The notes: generated from the letters alone by a model not told the origin. A stretch of DNA of 64,000 bases from Dehalococcoidia bacterium (GCA_032249735.1 JAVVHA010000002.1:1-64000), one strand, 5' to 3'. Shown: positions 37,951 through 47,025, numbered from the stretch's first letter. Program-made: numbers and translations.

Positions 37951-38696
37951 GACATCGCCTCCCGCAGCAGGGACCATGTCACATCGTTGCCCCGCCCCTC
38001 GAACAATGGGCGGCCCCGCCTCATCACCAGCACCCGGTCACAGTACTCCTGCACCAGGGCCACCTCGTGCATGTTCATGACGAAGGTGATGTCGCGTCGG
38101 GAGGCTAGCTCCCGCACATGGCCCAGGACCTCCGCCGCCAGGGGCAAGTCCAGGTCGGAGACGAACTCGTCGGCGAACACCACCACAGGGTCCTGCATCA
38201 GAGCGCGAGCGATGGCCACCCGCTGCCTCTCGCCGCCGCTCAGGTGGAAGGCCTGCTCCCGCTCCTTCTGTCCGATACCCAGCTCGGCCAGCAGAGCCCG
38301 CGCCCGCTCTACCTCCTCTTTAGGAAAGAGCCCCAGTAGCGGGCCTGGCCCCGAGATCCGGCCCAGCGCCCCCACCAGTACGTTCTCCAAGGCCGTCAGC
38401 CCCCGCACCAGCCCTAGCTGTTGCGGGATGTAGCCCAGACGCCGTCTGAGGGCCCGGGGCATGCCGTTGTGGACATCATGACCCAAGATCTGCACCTCGC
38501 CGCGCTGGGGCCGCAGGAGGCCAGCCAGCAGACGCAACAGGGTCGTCTTCCCTGCCCCCGATGGCCCCATGATGGCCATGAGGGACCCCCGGGGCACCCT
38601 CACCCCCACGTCCTGAAGGACCCACTCATGGTGGCGATAGGCGAACCAGAGCCCCTCGGCCCGTACGGCGTAAACGTCAGAATCCCCTGGCCGCAT
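37947..38696 (-). CDS. phnC: Phosphonate-type ABC transporter ATPase
   Basis: The 249-residue ATPase has Walker A GPSGAGKTT (residues 43-51), signature LSGGERQRV, Walker B VVVFADEFVSDLD, a D-loop and the switch His in MNMHEVALV. The VGALGRISGPGPLLGLFPKEE loop is typical of PhnC proteins. Its start overlaps the CopD-like gene by 20 bases. It powers the phnE permease. The substrate is not set by the ATPase, and no C-P lyase or phosphite dehydrogenase gene lies in the window. Confidence 0.9.
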   Translation of the reverse strand: MRPGDSDVYAVRAEGLWFAYRHHEWVLQDVGVRVPRGSLMAIMGPSGAGKTTLLRLLAGLLRPQRGEVQILGHDVHNGMPRALRRRLGYIPQQLGLVRGLTALENVLVGALGRISGPGPLLGLFPKEEVERARALLAELGIGQKEREQAFHLSGGERQRVAIARALMQDPVVVFADEFVSDLDLPLAAEVLGHVRELASRRDITFVMNMHEVALVQEYCDRVLVMRRGRPLFEGRGNDVTWSLLREAMS

Positions 38697-39150
38697 ACAT
38701 CATCGCCCCCATCACCACCAGCAGCACCAGCAGCCCCACCCTGGGCACCACCCTCAGCCGCTGCTCCACGTAGACCAGGCCACTGGGGTTGCCAGCCATG
38801 GCTCGGGAGAGCCGTCTCTCCACCAGATGGTGGAACAAGGTGAGCCCCAGGCCCAGCGCGCCTCCCGTCAATATGGAGCGCCCCCATCTACTTTCTACCA
38901 AGAGGTCCCAATGGCGCCAGTCCACCATCTCCCCCAGGAGCAAGAAGCCACTTGTCACTGCCACTATGCTCAGCCAGGAGGCCAGGGAGAAGATGCGCGG
39001 GAAGACGGCCCTCAACAGCTCGGAGCCCTGGCCCCTTTCCAGCCGCCCAAGGGCTGGCGCCAGCACCAGGTTTATGACCACCATCTCCCCAAACCACGCG
39101 GCCCCAGCCAGGACGTGCACCCACCTCACGACGATGGCCCACTCGTCCAT
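38677..39150 (-). CDS. CopD-like four-helix membrane protein in the phn operon
   Basis: The 157-residue protein has about four membrane helices and starts AIVVRWVHVLAGAAWFGEMV, the pattern of CopD/DUF2269-like proteins (VHVLAGAxWFG). Two conserved-looking His occur in VHVLAG and LFHHLVE. Family members are linked to copper handling or haem-like binding, but most are uncharacterised. It lies 10 bases after phnD and overlaps phnC by 20 bases, so it belongs to the transporter transcript. This insertion is unusual for phnDCE operons. Confidence 0.75.
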   Translation of the reverse strand: MDEWAIVVRWVHVLAGAAWFGEMVVINLVLAPALGRLERGQGSELLRAVFPRIFSLASWLSIVAVTSGFLLLGEMVDWRHWDLLVESRWGRSILTGGALGLGLTLFHHLVERRLSRAMAGNPSGLVYVEQRLRVVPRVGLLVLLVVMGAMMYAARGF

Positions 39151-39160
39151 CGGCCATGCC

Positions 39161-40084
39161 CTATCGCTCCCGAAATTGGAGGCCAGTGAGCTGGAGGTAG
39201 CGGCTCAGCTGGCCCAAGTGCTCCTGCAAGGTGGTGGGCTGGAATCGCACGAAGATGGCCGAGACGAAGCCCCGCATCAATTCAGGCCTCTCATTGCCCA
39301 AGGCCATTAAGGCGTCGATGACCTGGGCACGCAGGGGGTCCTTGAGCCCCTTGCTCACCACCACTCCATGGCTGGGCAGGGGACCTTGACTCTCCAGGAC
39401 GCGAGAGGCAGCCATAGCCTCCTGGTATAGCTGCTGGGAGACATCGCCGGCCATAACCGTCACATCTACCTGCCCTTGCTTGAGGGCCTGCCAGCACTGC
39501 TGGTAGCCGCCACCGAACACTACATCGCTGAAGAACCTCTTGGGATCGGCCTCTTCGCCGCTGGCCGGCTGGGGTAGCAGCCCCAGCTCCACCAGCCTCC
39601 CCATAGGCGCCACATAACCGGAGGTGGAAATAGGGCTGGGGAAACAGGCCCTCTTGCCCCTTAGCTCCCCCAACGACTGGTAGGGGCTCTCTTTAAGAAC
39701 GATCCAGTGGGAGAAGTAGTATGGCGCCTCCACCTGTTGCCCATCGCGCATCACCTGCCGTACCTCGGCCAGCACCAGGTGGGCGCCTGCCTCCTTGGTG
39801 GCCAACAGGGAAGGCCACGCGCTCATGAAGGCCACGTGGGCCTGGCCAAAACGGAGGGCCTCCACCACCGCCGCATAGCTGGTGGGGACGAAGATCTTCA
39901 CGTCCACCCCGGGCAGCCGCTCCTCCAGGAAACGCTCGATGGGGCGCGCTTTTTCCATCATCTCCGCCGCCTGCTGGGTGGGCTGCACCGCTATCACCAA
40001 CTCCTGCGGCTCCCCCCTGCCCCCGCCACACCCCCCCAGCACCACCGCCACCGCCAACAGCGCTACGAACATCCATCGCGCCAT
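39161..40084 (-). CDS. phnD: Phosphonate-type ABC transporter solute-binding lipoprotein
   Basis: The 307-residue binding protein has a lipoprotein signal (lipobox VLGGC, Cys19). The PhnD family core is present: LVIAVQPTQQAAEMMEKARP, VPTSYAAVVEALRFGQAHVAFM, ACFPSPISTSGYVAPMGRL and DVTVMAGDV. RBS GGGAGGCAGGCG precedes the ATG. It is the first gene of the operon behind a TTGACA promoter. Ligands in this family range over phosphonates, phosphite and phosphate. The residues cannot decide between them here. Confidence 0.9.
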   Translation of the reverse strand: MARWMFVALLAVAVVLGGCGGGRGEPQELVIAVQPTQQAAEMMEKARPIERFLEERLPGVDVKIFVPTSYAAVVEALRFGQAHVAFMSAWPSLLATKEAGAHLVLAEVRQVMRDGQQVEAPYYFSHWIVLKESPYQSLGELRGKRACFPSPISTSGYVAPMGRLVELGLLPQPASGEEADPKRFFSDVVFGGGYQQCWQALKQGQVDVTVMAGDVSQQLYQEAMAASRVLESQGPLPSHGVVVSKGLKDPLRAQVIDALMALGNERPELMRGFVSAIFVRFQPTTLQEHLGQLSRYLQLTGLQFRER

Positions 40085-40111
40085 CGCCTGCCTCCCGTTA
40101 GCGTCACCATC

Positions 40112-40140
40112 ATGCTAGCATTAGTCGACACAAATGTCAA
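40112..40140 (-). promoter_or_regulatory. phn operon promoter with overlapping inverted repeat
   Basis: The perfect -35 TTGACA (40135-40140), 17-base spacer and -10 TAGCAT (40112-40117) precede phnD by about 28 bases. GACA-TTTG-TGTC forms an inverted repeat across the -35 box, a possible operator. An AT-rich run lies upstream (40155-40175). Confidence 0.65.
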
Positions 40141-40199
40141 TGCTTAGAGGCGCAAAAAATAAATTGCAATCTTTCTAAAGTGGCATGAGGTGCAAGGGG

Positions 40200-41096
40200 C
40201 TAACGGTCGGGGGGCTGGGGGCCCTCCCAGCGGCGTTCCAGCTCTTCTAGGAAGCGCTCCAGCTCTGGGGAGAGGCGGGGTGGTTCTGGCTCCTGGAGGG
40301 AGGCCTCGGCCTCGTAGATGCGCTCCAGCTCCTCGATCCACCTTTGCATCCTAGGGTCACGGCGGGCCTGGGCGTCCAGCTCGCTATACTGCTTCTCCCC
40401 CTCCTCACGCATCTTGTCCAGGGGTAGGGGTATGCCGAACACCTGGGATAGGACGGAGAGCACGGCATGGGCGCTGCGGTAGTCCCTCTCCAGCTGGGCG
40501 TAGGCCGGCACCTGCACCAGGATGGAGATGGTCTCGATGCCCAGAGCCTCGGCGTGCTGGTACATGAGGGCCAGCACGGTAGTAGGCCCCTCGTAACGGC
40601 TCTCCCTCACCCCAGCCGCCTGCAAGCGGGCCAGGGCTTGGGCGGTGCCGGCCGTGCCCACGATGAGCGGGGGGCGGGTATGGGGCACAGGCCCATAGTA
40701 GGAGCCCACCAGGCAGTAGGTGCCCACCCCTAGCCGCTCCATGAGGGTGGCCAGCCCTTCCACGTATTCTTCGCCGTGGCAGTGGGGCTCCAGGGCATGG
40801 ACCAGAATCCAGTGGCTACCGTCGGGCGCCTGAGCGTAGCGGATGTAGGTGTTGGGCAGGGTGACCACGCGGCGTTGGCCCCGCCGGTAAAGCATGGGGC
40901 GGTAACGGGTGAAGTCGTAAAAGTGGCCAGGCCGGATGAGCTCCCCCAGGGAGCGCGAGGGCCAGCTCTCCTCCAGGAAGGAGAGGACTATGGTGCCCAC
41001 GGACCCCACATCGATCCACGGCTGTAGGGCCAGCGCCATCACCGGCCGCTGCAGAGGTGGCAAAGGCTCATGGAGGCGGAACGGCCCTACGTCCAT
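40200..41096 (-). CDS. PAC2-family protein
   Basis: The 298-residue product shows the PAC2 (proteasome assembly chaperone-like) pattern: ALQPWIDVGSVGTIVLSFL near the N terminus, an ILVHALEPHCHGEEY strand, CLVGSYYGPVPHTRPP and ALGIETISILVQVPAY. The last 60 residues are acidic and helical, rich in Glu, Leu and Arg. PAC2 proteins are common in archaea, actinobacteria and Chloroflexota with no proven bacterial role. It starts 27 bases after the tandem Lrp-like gene and is probably co-transcribed with it. Confidence 0.85.
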   Translation of the reverse strand: MDVGPFRLHEPLPPLQRPVMALALQPWIDVGSVGTIVLSFLEESWPSRSLGELIRPGHFYDFTRYRPMLYRRGQRRVVTLPNTYIRYAQAPDGSHWILVHALEPHCHGEEYVEGLATLMERLGVGTYCLVGSYYGPVPHTRPPLIVGTAGTAQALARLQAAGVRESRYEGPTTVLALMYQHAEALGIETISILVQVPAYAQLERDYRSAHAVLSVLSQVFGIPLPLDKMREEGEKQYSELDAQARRDPRMQRWIEELERIYEAEASLQEPEPPRLSPELERFLEELERRWEGPQPPDR

Positions 41097-41123
41097 GACC
41101 TCTCTTCGCTGACCCCTCCGACG

Positions 41124-42254
41124 TTACTCCCGCATCTGCTGGGGATCAACCCCCATACGCTGGCACCACTCCACATAGGCCAGGGGGGAGATCTCGGACG
41201 GCTTGATCTCGCTGCGGCCCCCCCAGAAGGTGTTGGTGTACAGGACGGGGATGCCCACCTCCGCCAGGTGGCGGTCGATGGCCTCCTTGTGGGCCAGGAG
41301 CCAGGCCTTGTCCTGCCCATGAGCCACAGCCATGATATTGACGTTGTTGAACTCCGGGCCTGCCTCCCGCCAATAGCAGTGGGTAAGGACATAGAAACGG
41401 CCCACCTCCCGGCCCGCCTCTATCTCCCGCCCCGGGGGGACGGCCCAGTGGAAGAGGGCGTTGTAGGGGGCCACCCGCTGCCCGTCCGCCACCGGCTTGC
41501 GGTGCTCCAGGAAGGTAGAGAAGCGGCCGATGATGCCCCGTTGGGCCAGCCCCTCGGCCACCCGGTAGAAAGTCTCCAGATCCACCCCCGCCTCTTGGGC
41601 CCGCCCCTCCCACAAGCCGGGCCTGATCTCATGGGGGAGGAACTCCCGTTTGAGGGCCATGAGCACCCGCCACTCCAACTCTGAGAGCTCCTCCACCACC
41701 ACTGGTTGCGCTTCGGCCGGAAGGTCCGACTTGGCCCCCGGCACCAGGGAACGGCGGCGCACATGCCCCACCCCCAGAACGAACATGGCCTTAGGGGGCA
41801 TGATGCGGAACTCCAGCGCCCCCACCCGCTGGGCCAATAGACGACAGTGCTTCTCCAGGGAGAACCCCTGGGGCACCTTCAGGGTGGTCCAGAGGCGAAA
41901 GCGAGCACCCGCCCTCGTCCCCTCGGTGGTGCGGATGACCACATGGCCGCTGAAGGGGTCCTCCTGGAACATGAAGTCGAAGGCTCGGTGCAGACGCTCC
42001 TGGGGCACGTTCCAGGCCACAAGGGCGCCCTGGGCCAGGTTGGTGGAGAGGAGGGTCTGGCGCACGCGGCGTATGGTCCCCGCTTCCAGCATGGCCCTTA
42101 TCCGCTCCACCACCGTCTCCACGGGGAGGCCCGTGCGCCGGGCGATCTCGCCTAGGGGGTCACGTTGGAAACCCTCTAGCCGGTCCTCGGCAACGGCCAG
42201 GATGGCCTGGTTGATGGGGTCGTCCACGCTCACCGGCAGTGGCAGGGTGCCCAT
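41124..42254 (-). CDS. Tandem Lrp/AsnC-like protein, AhbA/AhbB-type
   Basis: The 376-residue protein is made of two similar halves, each with a winged-helix segment (for example LGEIARRTGLPVETVVERIR near residues 30-50 and PGLWEGRAQEAGVDLETFYR in the second half) and an AsnC-type beta domain (QGALVAWNVPQERLHRAF; ALFHWAVPPGREIEAGREVG). This doubling resembles AhbA/AhbB siroheme decarboxylases (NirDL type) as well as doubled regulators. ATG 42254 is preferred: AGGAGGTG lies directly upstream and TATAAT is at 42274-42279. Enzyme versus regulator is undecided. No other haem genes are nearby, which favours a regulator. Confidence 0.7.
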   Translation of the reverse strand: MGTLPLPVSVDDPINQAILAVAEDRLEGFQRDPLGEIARRTGLPVETVVERIRAMLEAGTIRRVRQTLLSTNLAQGALVAWNVPQERLHRAFDFMFQEDPFSGHVVIRTTEGTRAGARFRLWTTLKVPQGFSLEKHCRLLAQRVGALEFRIMPPKAMFVLGVGHVRRRSLVPGAKSDLPAEAQPVVVEELSELEWRVLMALKREFLPHEIRPGLWEGRAQEAGVDLETFYRVAEGLAQRGIIGRFSTFLEHRKPVADGQRVAPYNALFHWAVPPGREIEAGREVGRFYVLTHCYWREAGPEFNNVNIMAVAHGQDKAWLLAHKEAIDRHLAEVGIPVLYTNTFWGGRSEIKPSEISPLAYVEWCQRMGVDPQQMRE

Positions 42255-42273
42255 GATGCACCTCCTGTGGGCC

Positions 42274-42279
42274 ATTATA
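42274..42279 (-). promoter_or_regulatory. -10 element for the tandem Lrp-like gene
   Basis: A perfect TATAAT (minus strand) lies 20 bases before the ATG at 42254. The expected -35 position shows no good match. Confidence 0.5.
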
Positions 42280-42358
42280 AGGCGAAGCCAGGGATAAGCG
42301 CTGTTCCGGAGGCGGGGATGTCACGACCATCGGCGGGCAAGACGACACCCCTGCAGCC

Positions 42359-42387
42359 TTGACGAGTCATGCTCTCATCTATAAAAT
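42359..42387 (+). promoter_or_regulatory. Promoter of the CoA-transferase pair
   Basis: TTGACG (42359-42364), a 17-base spacer and TAAAAT (42382-42387) form a near-consensus promoter. The leader to ATG 42418 is about 24 bases and has no clear ribosome site. Confidence 0.7.
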
Positions 42388-42417
42388 CACGGCGAGCCCT
42401 CTGCTACCTTAGACCTC

Positions 42418-43629
42418 ATGGCCACAGCACTTGAGGGTGTAAAGGTCATCGACCTCAGCCAGGAGATCGCTGGCCCCTTCTGCACCAAGCTCCTGGCCGA
42501 CTACGGGGCGGACGTCATCAAGGTGGAGCCGCCGCACGTGGGAGACAAGGCCCGCCATATGGGCCCCTTCAAGGACGACCATCCCCACCCTGAGAAGAGC
42601 GGCCTTTTCCTTTACCTCAACACCAACAAACGCAGCCTCACCCTCAACCTAGAGACAGCCACAGGGCGCCAGATCCTGCGCCGCCTGGTGGAAGGGGCGG
42701 ACATCTTGGTGGAGAGCTACCCCCCAGGGTACTTGGACGGCCTGGGCCTGGGATATAAAGAGCTATCAGCCATAAACCCCCGCCTGGTGATGACCTCCAT
42801 AACCTGGTTCGGCCAGACGGGCCCCTACAAGGACTTCCAAGGCAGCGAGATCGTCCTCTACGCCATGGGCGGTGAGATGTACAGCACAGGCATCCCAGAG
42901 CGGGAGCCCATCAAGACCGCTCTCACTACCTCCCAAGTCCAGGCGGGGGCCATGGCCGCCGTCGCCACCATGGGTGCCTACCTTTTGGCCTCCGCCCAGG
43001 GGCAGGGCCAGCACATCGACCTCTCCATGATGGAGGCCCTGTGTGGAGGCATCGACCGTCGGGCCTCCGCCCTCATCGGCTACCAATACACTGGCGAGAT
43101 CACACCGCGGGCTGGGGGCATGGGGGTGCGGGGTTACCCAGCAGGCGTCTATCCATGCCAGGACGGCTACATTGAGATAGTGGGTGGTGCTGCCCACTGG
43201 CAGCGTATCGTCAAGATGCTGGGGGAGCCGGAGTTCCTGAAGGACCCCAAGTGGACACAGCCCACCGCCCAAACGGACCCCCAGCTATACGAGGAGTTCA
43301 TGGCCTTCTTCATCCCCTGGCTCATGGAGAGGTCCAAGCGGGAGATATGGCGCATCGCCCAGGAGAACCACGTCATCTGCGCACCCCTCAACACCCCAGC
43401 CGACGTCTACGACGACCCCCACTTCAACCAGCGGGGTTTCTTTGTAGACGTGGAACACCCAGTGGTGGGGCGCTTCCGCATGCCCGGTAGGCCCTTCATC
43501 ATGAGCGAGACCCCCTGGCAGCTGCGCCGCCCCGCCCCCCTGCTGGGCGAGCACACGGAGGAGATCCTCCAGGAGCTGGGCTACACCCAAGACGATATCC
43601 TCATCCTGCGCCAGACGGGCGTCATCTGA
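42418..43629 (+). CDS. CaiB/BaiF family (class III) CoA-transferase
   Basis: The 403-residue protein has the class III CoA-transferase start GVKVIDLSQEIAGPFCTKLL followed by YGADVIKVEPP. It also has NTNKRSLTLNLETATGRQIL, the core GQGQHIDLSMMEALCGG and a C-terminal acyl domain. The family moves CoA between carboxylic acids by a ping-pong mechanism at an Asp residue. The substrate is unknown. A second member follows 12 bases later, so they are probably a heteromeric or sequential pair. The start has no clear ribosome site. Confidence 0.92.
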   Translation: MATALEGVKVIDLSQEIAGPFCTKLLADYGADVIKVEPPHVGDKARHMGPFKDDHPHPEKSGLFLYLNTNKRSLTLNLETATGRQILRRLVEGADILVESYPPGYLDGLGLGYKELSAINPRLVMTSITWFGQTGPYKDFQGSEIVLYAMGGEMYSTGIPEREPIKTALTTSQVQAGAMAAVATMGAYLLASAQGQGQHIDLSMMEALCGGIDRRASALIGYQYTGEITPRAGGMGVRGYPAGVYPCQDGYIEIVGGAAHWQRIVKMLGEPEFLKDPKWTQPTAQTDPQLYEEFMAFFIPWLMERSKREIWRIAQENHVICAPLNTPADVYDDPHFNQRGFFVDVEHPVVGRFRMPGRPFIMSETPWQLRRPAPLLGEHTEEILQELGYTQDDILILRQTGVI

Positions 43630-43641
43630 GGAGGGGAAGCC

Positions 43642-44946
43642 ATGGCCACTCTACCATTGGAAGGCGTGCGGGTGGTGGACCTGACGGTGGTGTGGGCCGG
43701 CCCCTTCGGCACCATGCTCTTGGCCGACCTGGGTGCCGAGGTCATAAGGGTGGAGAACATACACGTATGGCAGACCTATACCCGCGGCCTCATGGCCCGA
43801 CCCCCTAAGCAGGTGGCCGCCCAATATCAGCCCTGGACCCTGGGCTTCCCGGATCGGGAGCCTGGCCGCCGCCCCTGGAACCGCGCCCCCCTCTTCAACG
43901 CCCACGCTCGCAACAAGCGCTCCTGCACCATCGACCTTCGCCAACCCAAGGGCAAGGAGCTGTTCGCCAAGCTGGTATCCATTAGCGACGTGGTCTACGA
44001 GAACAACCCTCCGGAGACCATGGAGAAGCTGGGCATCACCTATGACTATCTCCGCTCCATCAAGCCCGACATCATCTATGTGCAGGTGCCGGGATATGGA
44101 GCCACAGGGCCCTATCGCAACTACCGCGCCTTGGGGGTACACCTGGAGGGCTCCGTTGGCCATACCCTCCTGCGCACATACCCCGACCTGGACCCTAGCC
44201 AGACCAGCGCCGTCTACACCGGCGACTACCTGGCCGGGGCGGTAGGTGCCTTCGCCACCTTGCTGGCCATCCACCACCGGCGCCGCACGGGCAAGGGCCA
44301 ACACATCGACCTAGCCCAGGCGGAGAACGCCATCGCCATGTTGGCCCAGGCCTATATGGATTACGCCCTCAATGGCCGCATCCAGTCCAGCCTGGGCAAC
44401 CGCCATCCCACCGCCGTGCAGGGCTGCTACCCTTGCAAGGAGGAGGGACGCGACCGCTGGGTAGTCATCACCATCCGCGATGACCGCGATTGGGAGGCCT
44501 TCTGCCGTGCCCTGGGCAACCCGCCCTGGACCCAAGACCCCAAGTTCGCCGATGTGGCTAGCCGTCGTCGCCATCAGGACGAGCTAGACCAGCACATCGC
44601 CGCCTGGACAAGCCAGCACACCAACTACGAGGTGATGCACATCCTCCAGGCCCATGGCGTCCCCGCAGGTCCCGTGATGGACGCCAAGGACTGCTATGAA
44701 GACCCCCACCTGCGGGAGCGAGGCTTCTTTCACGAGCTATACCAGGAGGACTGCGGAACCCATCTCTACCCCGGCTTCCTATGGCGCTACTCCCACACGC
44801 CCATGCGAATCTGGCGGGCCCCCGTGCGCCTGGGGGAGGACAACGAGTACGTCTACAAGGAGCTCCTAGGCGTCTCGGACGAGGAATACAGGAAGCTGGA
44901 GGCCGAGGGCTTCCTGGGCATGGACTACGCTCCCGAGGTGCCCTGA
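43642..44946 (+). CDS. CaiB/BaiF family (class III) CoA-transferase
   Basis: The 434-residue second class III CoA-transferase starts GVRVVDLTVVWAGPFGTMLL followed by LADLGAEVIRVEN. A longer loop after the Rossmann part carries ARNKRSCTIDLRQPKGKELF. The core GKGQHIDLAQAENAI lacks the usual SM-x-[DE] pattern of the first gene, so it may differ in chemistry or be an inactive partner. RBS GGAGGGG lies eight bases before ATG. The 3' end overlaps the convergent histidine kinase gene by 22 bases. Confidence 0.9.
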   Translation: MATLPLEGVRVVDLTVVWAGPFGTMLLADLGAEVIRVENIHVWQTYTRGLMARPPKQVAAQYQPWTLGFPDREPGRRPWNRAPLFNAHARNKRSCTIDLRQPKGKELFAKLVSISDVVYENNPPETMEKLGITYDYLRSIKPDIIYVQVPGYGATGPYRNYRALGVHLEGSVGHTLLRTYPDLDPSQTSAVYTGDYLAGAVGAFATLLAIHHRRRTGKGQHIDLAQAENAIAMLAQAYMDYALNGRIQSSLGNRHPTAVQGCYPCKEEGRDRWVVITIRDDRDWEAFCRALGNPPWTQDPKFADVASRRRHQDELDQHIAAWTSQHTNYEVMHILQAHGVPAGPVMDAKDCYEDPHLRERGFFHELYQEDCGTHLYPGFLWRYSHTPMRIWRAPVRLGEDNEYVYKELLGVSDEEYRKLEAEGFLGMDYAPEVP

Positions 44947-46319
44947 GAGGCCTCAGCGCACGGCAAGGCCAGGACGAAGGTAGACCCCTCGCCCAGACGG
45001 GACTCCACCTTTACTTGACCACCATATCCCTCGGCGATGGTCTTCACCAAGGCTAGACCGAGGCCGGCGCCACTGCCCCTTTCTCCCGTGCCATGCCTCC
45101 CCCGCCGAAAACGCTGGAAGATGTAGGGCAGCTCATCAGGGGGGATCCCCACCCCCGAGTCGGACACCGCTATCTCCACCTGCCCTCCCGCGGCCTGCGC
45201 CGAGAGACGCACCCTGCCCCCGGGCGGTGTAAACTTGATGGCGTTGTCCAATAGGTTGCGCACGGCGGTGCTCAGCAGCTCCGCGCTGGCTCGCACCAAA
45301 GGCAGGTGAGGGGGAACGTCCACCTGCATCTGGAGGCCTTTATGCTGAGCCAGCACCATCATGGAGTCCGCCACCTGGAACAGCACGGGCGCAGGGTCCA
45401 TGGGCTGCGCCCCTCGCGCCAGCTGGGCATCGACACTGCTCAAGGAGAGGAGCTGATGGGCCAGGCGGTCCAGACGCTCCACCTCCTCCAGGGCCAGAGC
45501 CAGATAGCGCCGCGCCGTCTCCGGGTCACGCTCGCCGTGGGCTTGGGCCATCTCCAGGCGCAGTCGCACGCTGGCCAAGGGAGAGCGCAGCTCATGGGCC
45601 GCCTCCGCCACTAAGGCCAGCTGCCGCTCCAGCCAAGAGCGCAGGCGATGGGCCATGGTGTTGAAGGCCTCCGCCAGCTGCCGCGTCTCCACCGGGCCCT
45701 GGGGGACCACGCTCTGGCCTAGGTCGCCCCGGGCCAGGGCAGCGGCTGAGGCGGTAAGCTCGCGTACAGGCCGCGAGATATGCCTAGCCAGCAAGAGGCT
45801 AGCCGCCACCGATGCCCCCAACACCAGCAGCCCCATCCCCCCTAAGGCCAGCCAGGTGTTGCGGATCTCGGCGTTCATGGGGCCCTTGGGCCTACCTGCC
45901 ACGAGGACCCCCCGCGGCATACGAGGATCGCCAATGACAGCTGCTGCCATCATAAAGGACGAGGCTTCCTCATCTTCTCCCCATGGATAGTCATCGGAGG
46001 CCGCTACTACATTGCCTTTTTCGTCTAGGATAGCGAGGGAGACCCCCGCCAGCTCGCCGAGGGCGTGTGCGTAAACCCCCGCGGGTACACGAGGCCCCGA
46101 CTCCAACTCCTCGTCCAGAACGGTGGCCATTAAGGAGGCCGTCCTGAGCAGGGCCTCCCGGTATTTGGCGCTTATGTCATGGCTCATGCGTATGCCCGCC
46201 CATATGACCAAAGCCAGCAACCCAGGCAACACCACCAAGAGATGGGCCACTGCCAGCCTCCCCCCTAAGGTGGCCAGGGGCAGGCTTACGAGCTTACGGA
46301 GCCTCCAGACGGTAGCCAT
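44925..46319 (-). CDS. Sensor histidine kinase with HAMP domain
   Basis: The 464-residue membrane kinase has helix 1 (about 22-45), an extracytoplasmic domain (46-155), helix 2 (about 158-180) and a HAMP domain (LARHISRPVRELTASAAALA). The H-box is AEAAHELRSPLASVR, the N-box RNLLDNAIKFTPPGG, and the G boxes SDSGVGIP and GSGAGLGLALVK. It overlaps its response regulator by 26 bases. It is last in the operon behind the ApbE/PepSY/ferric-reductase genes and may sense envelope redox or iron state. The signal is unknown. Confidence 0.93.
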   Translation of the reverse strand: MATVWRLRKLVSLPLATLGGRLAVAHLLVVLPGLLALVIWAGIRMSHDISAKYREALLRTASLMATVLDEELESGPRVPAGVYAHALGELAGVSLAILDEKGNVVAASDDYPWGEDEEASSFMMAAAVIGDPRMPRGVLVAGRPKGPMNAEIRNTWLALGGMGLLVLGASVAASLLLARHISRPVRELTASAAALARGDLGQSVVPQGPVETRQLAEAFNTMAHRLRSWLERQLALVAEAAHELRSPLASVRLRLEMAQAHGERDPETARRYLALALEEVERLDRLAHQLLSLSSVDAQLARGAQPMDPAPVLFQVADSMMVLAQHKGLQMQVDVPPHLPLVRASAELLSTAVRNLLDNAIKFTPPGGRVRLSAQAAGGQVEIAVSDSGVGIPPDELPYIFQRFRRGRHGTGERGSGAGLGLALVKTIAEGYGGQVKVESRLGEGSTFVLALPCAEASQGTSGA

Positions 46320-47004
46320 AACCGCGCACGGTGACGATGTAGCGGGGCTGAGCCGGGTCCTCCTCGATCTTCTCCCTTAGCCATCTTATGTGGACCTCGA
46401 GAGTATGGGGATCGCCCACCCAGTCGGGCCCCCAAACGGCGTCTAGGAGATGCTGCCGGCTGAGGGCCTGACCAGCGTTGAGCATAAGAACCTCCAGAAG
46501 GCGGAATTCCCTTGCACTGAGACGAAGGGGCACCCCCTTCAGCCAGGCTTGACGCCGCGCCCTGTCCAGGGAGAGCTCCCCCACCCGCAGGAGGGATCCC
46601 CCTTGGCCTCCGGCCAGCTCCTGCCGCCTCAGCACGGCCTTGATGCGGGCCAAAAGCTCCCGGAAGCTGAAGGGCTTGACCACGTAATCGTCCGCCCCCA
46701 ATTCCAGGCCCATCACCCTATCTAGCTCTTGCCCCCTGGCCGTGACCATAATGATGGGCACCGTAGACTCCGCTCGAAGAGTGCGCAACAGGGAGAAACC
46801 ATCCACCCCCGGCAACATGACGTCCAGGAGGACGATGTCGGGCTGGGCGGTGCGGGCCAGCTCCAGACCCCTCTCACCATCGGGCGCATGCAGCACCTCG
46901 AACCCCTCCATCTCCAGCCCGAACTGAAGGGGCTCAGCGATGTCCTGGTCGTCCTCGATGATAAGAACGCGCAGCCGCCTCCCCTCGTCCTGAGGAGACT
47001 TCAT
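46294..47004 (-). CDS. Response regulator, OmpR/PhoB family
   Basis: The 236-residue regulator has an acidic pocket in LIIEDDQD, phospho-acceptor Asp in IVLLDVMLPGVDGF, Thr in VTARGQELD and Lys in DDYVVKPFSFREL. The C-terminal winged-helix domain (LSLDRARRQAWLKGVPLRLS; LDAVWGPDWVGDPHTLEVHI) binds DNA. It starts 21 bases after the ferric-reductase-like gene with GAGGGTGA upstream. The palindrome at 49712-49723 ahead of the operon is a candidate binding site (inference). Confidence 0.95.
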   Translation of the reverse strand: MKSPQDEGRRLRVLIIEDDQDIAEPLQFGLEMEGFEVLHAPDGERGLELARTAQPDIVLLDVMLPGVDGFSLLRTLRAESTVPIIMVTARGQELDRVMGLELGADDYVVKPFSFRELLARIKAVLRRQELAGGQGGSLLRVGELSLDRARRQAWLKGVPLRLSAREFRLLEVLMLNAGQALSRQHLLDAVWGPDWVGDPHTLEVHIRWLREKIEEDPAQPRYIVTVRGYGYRLEAP

Positions 47005-47025
47005 AAGACCAGTTCACCCTCGCAG

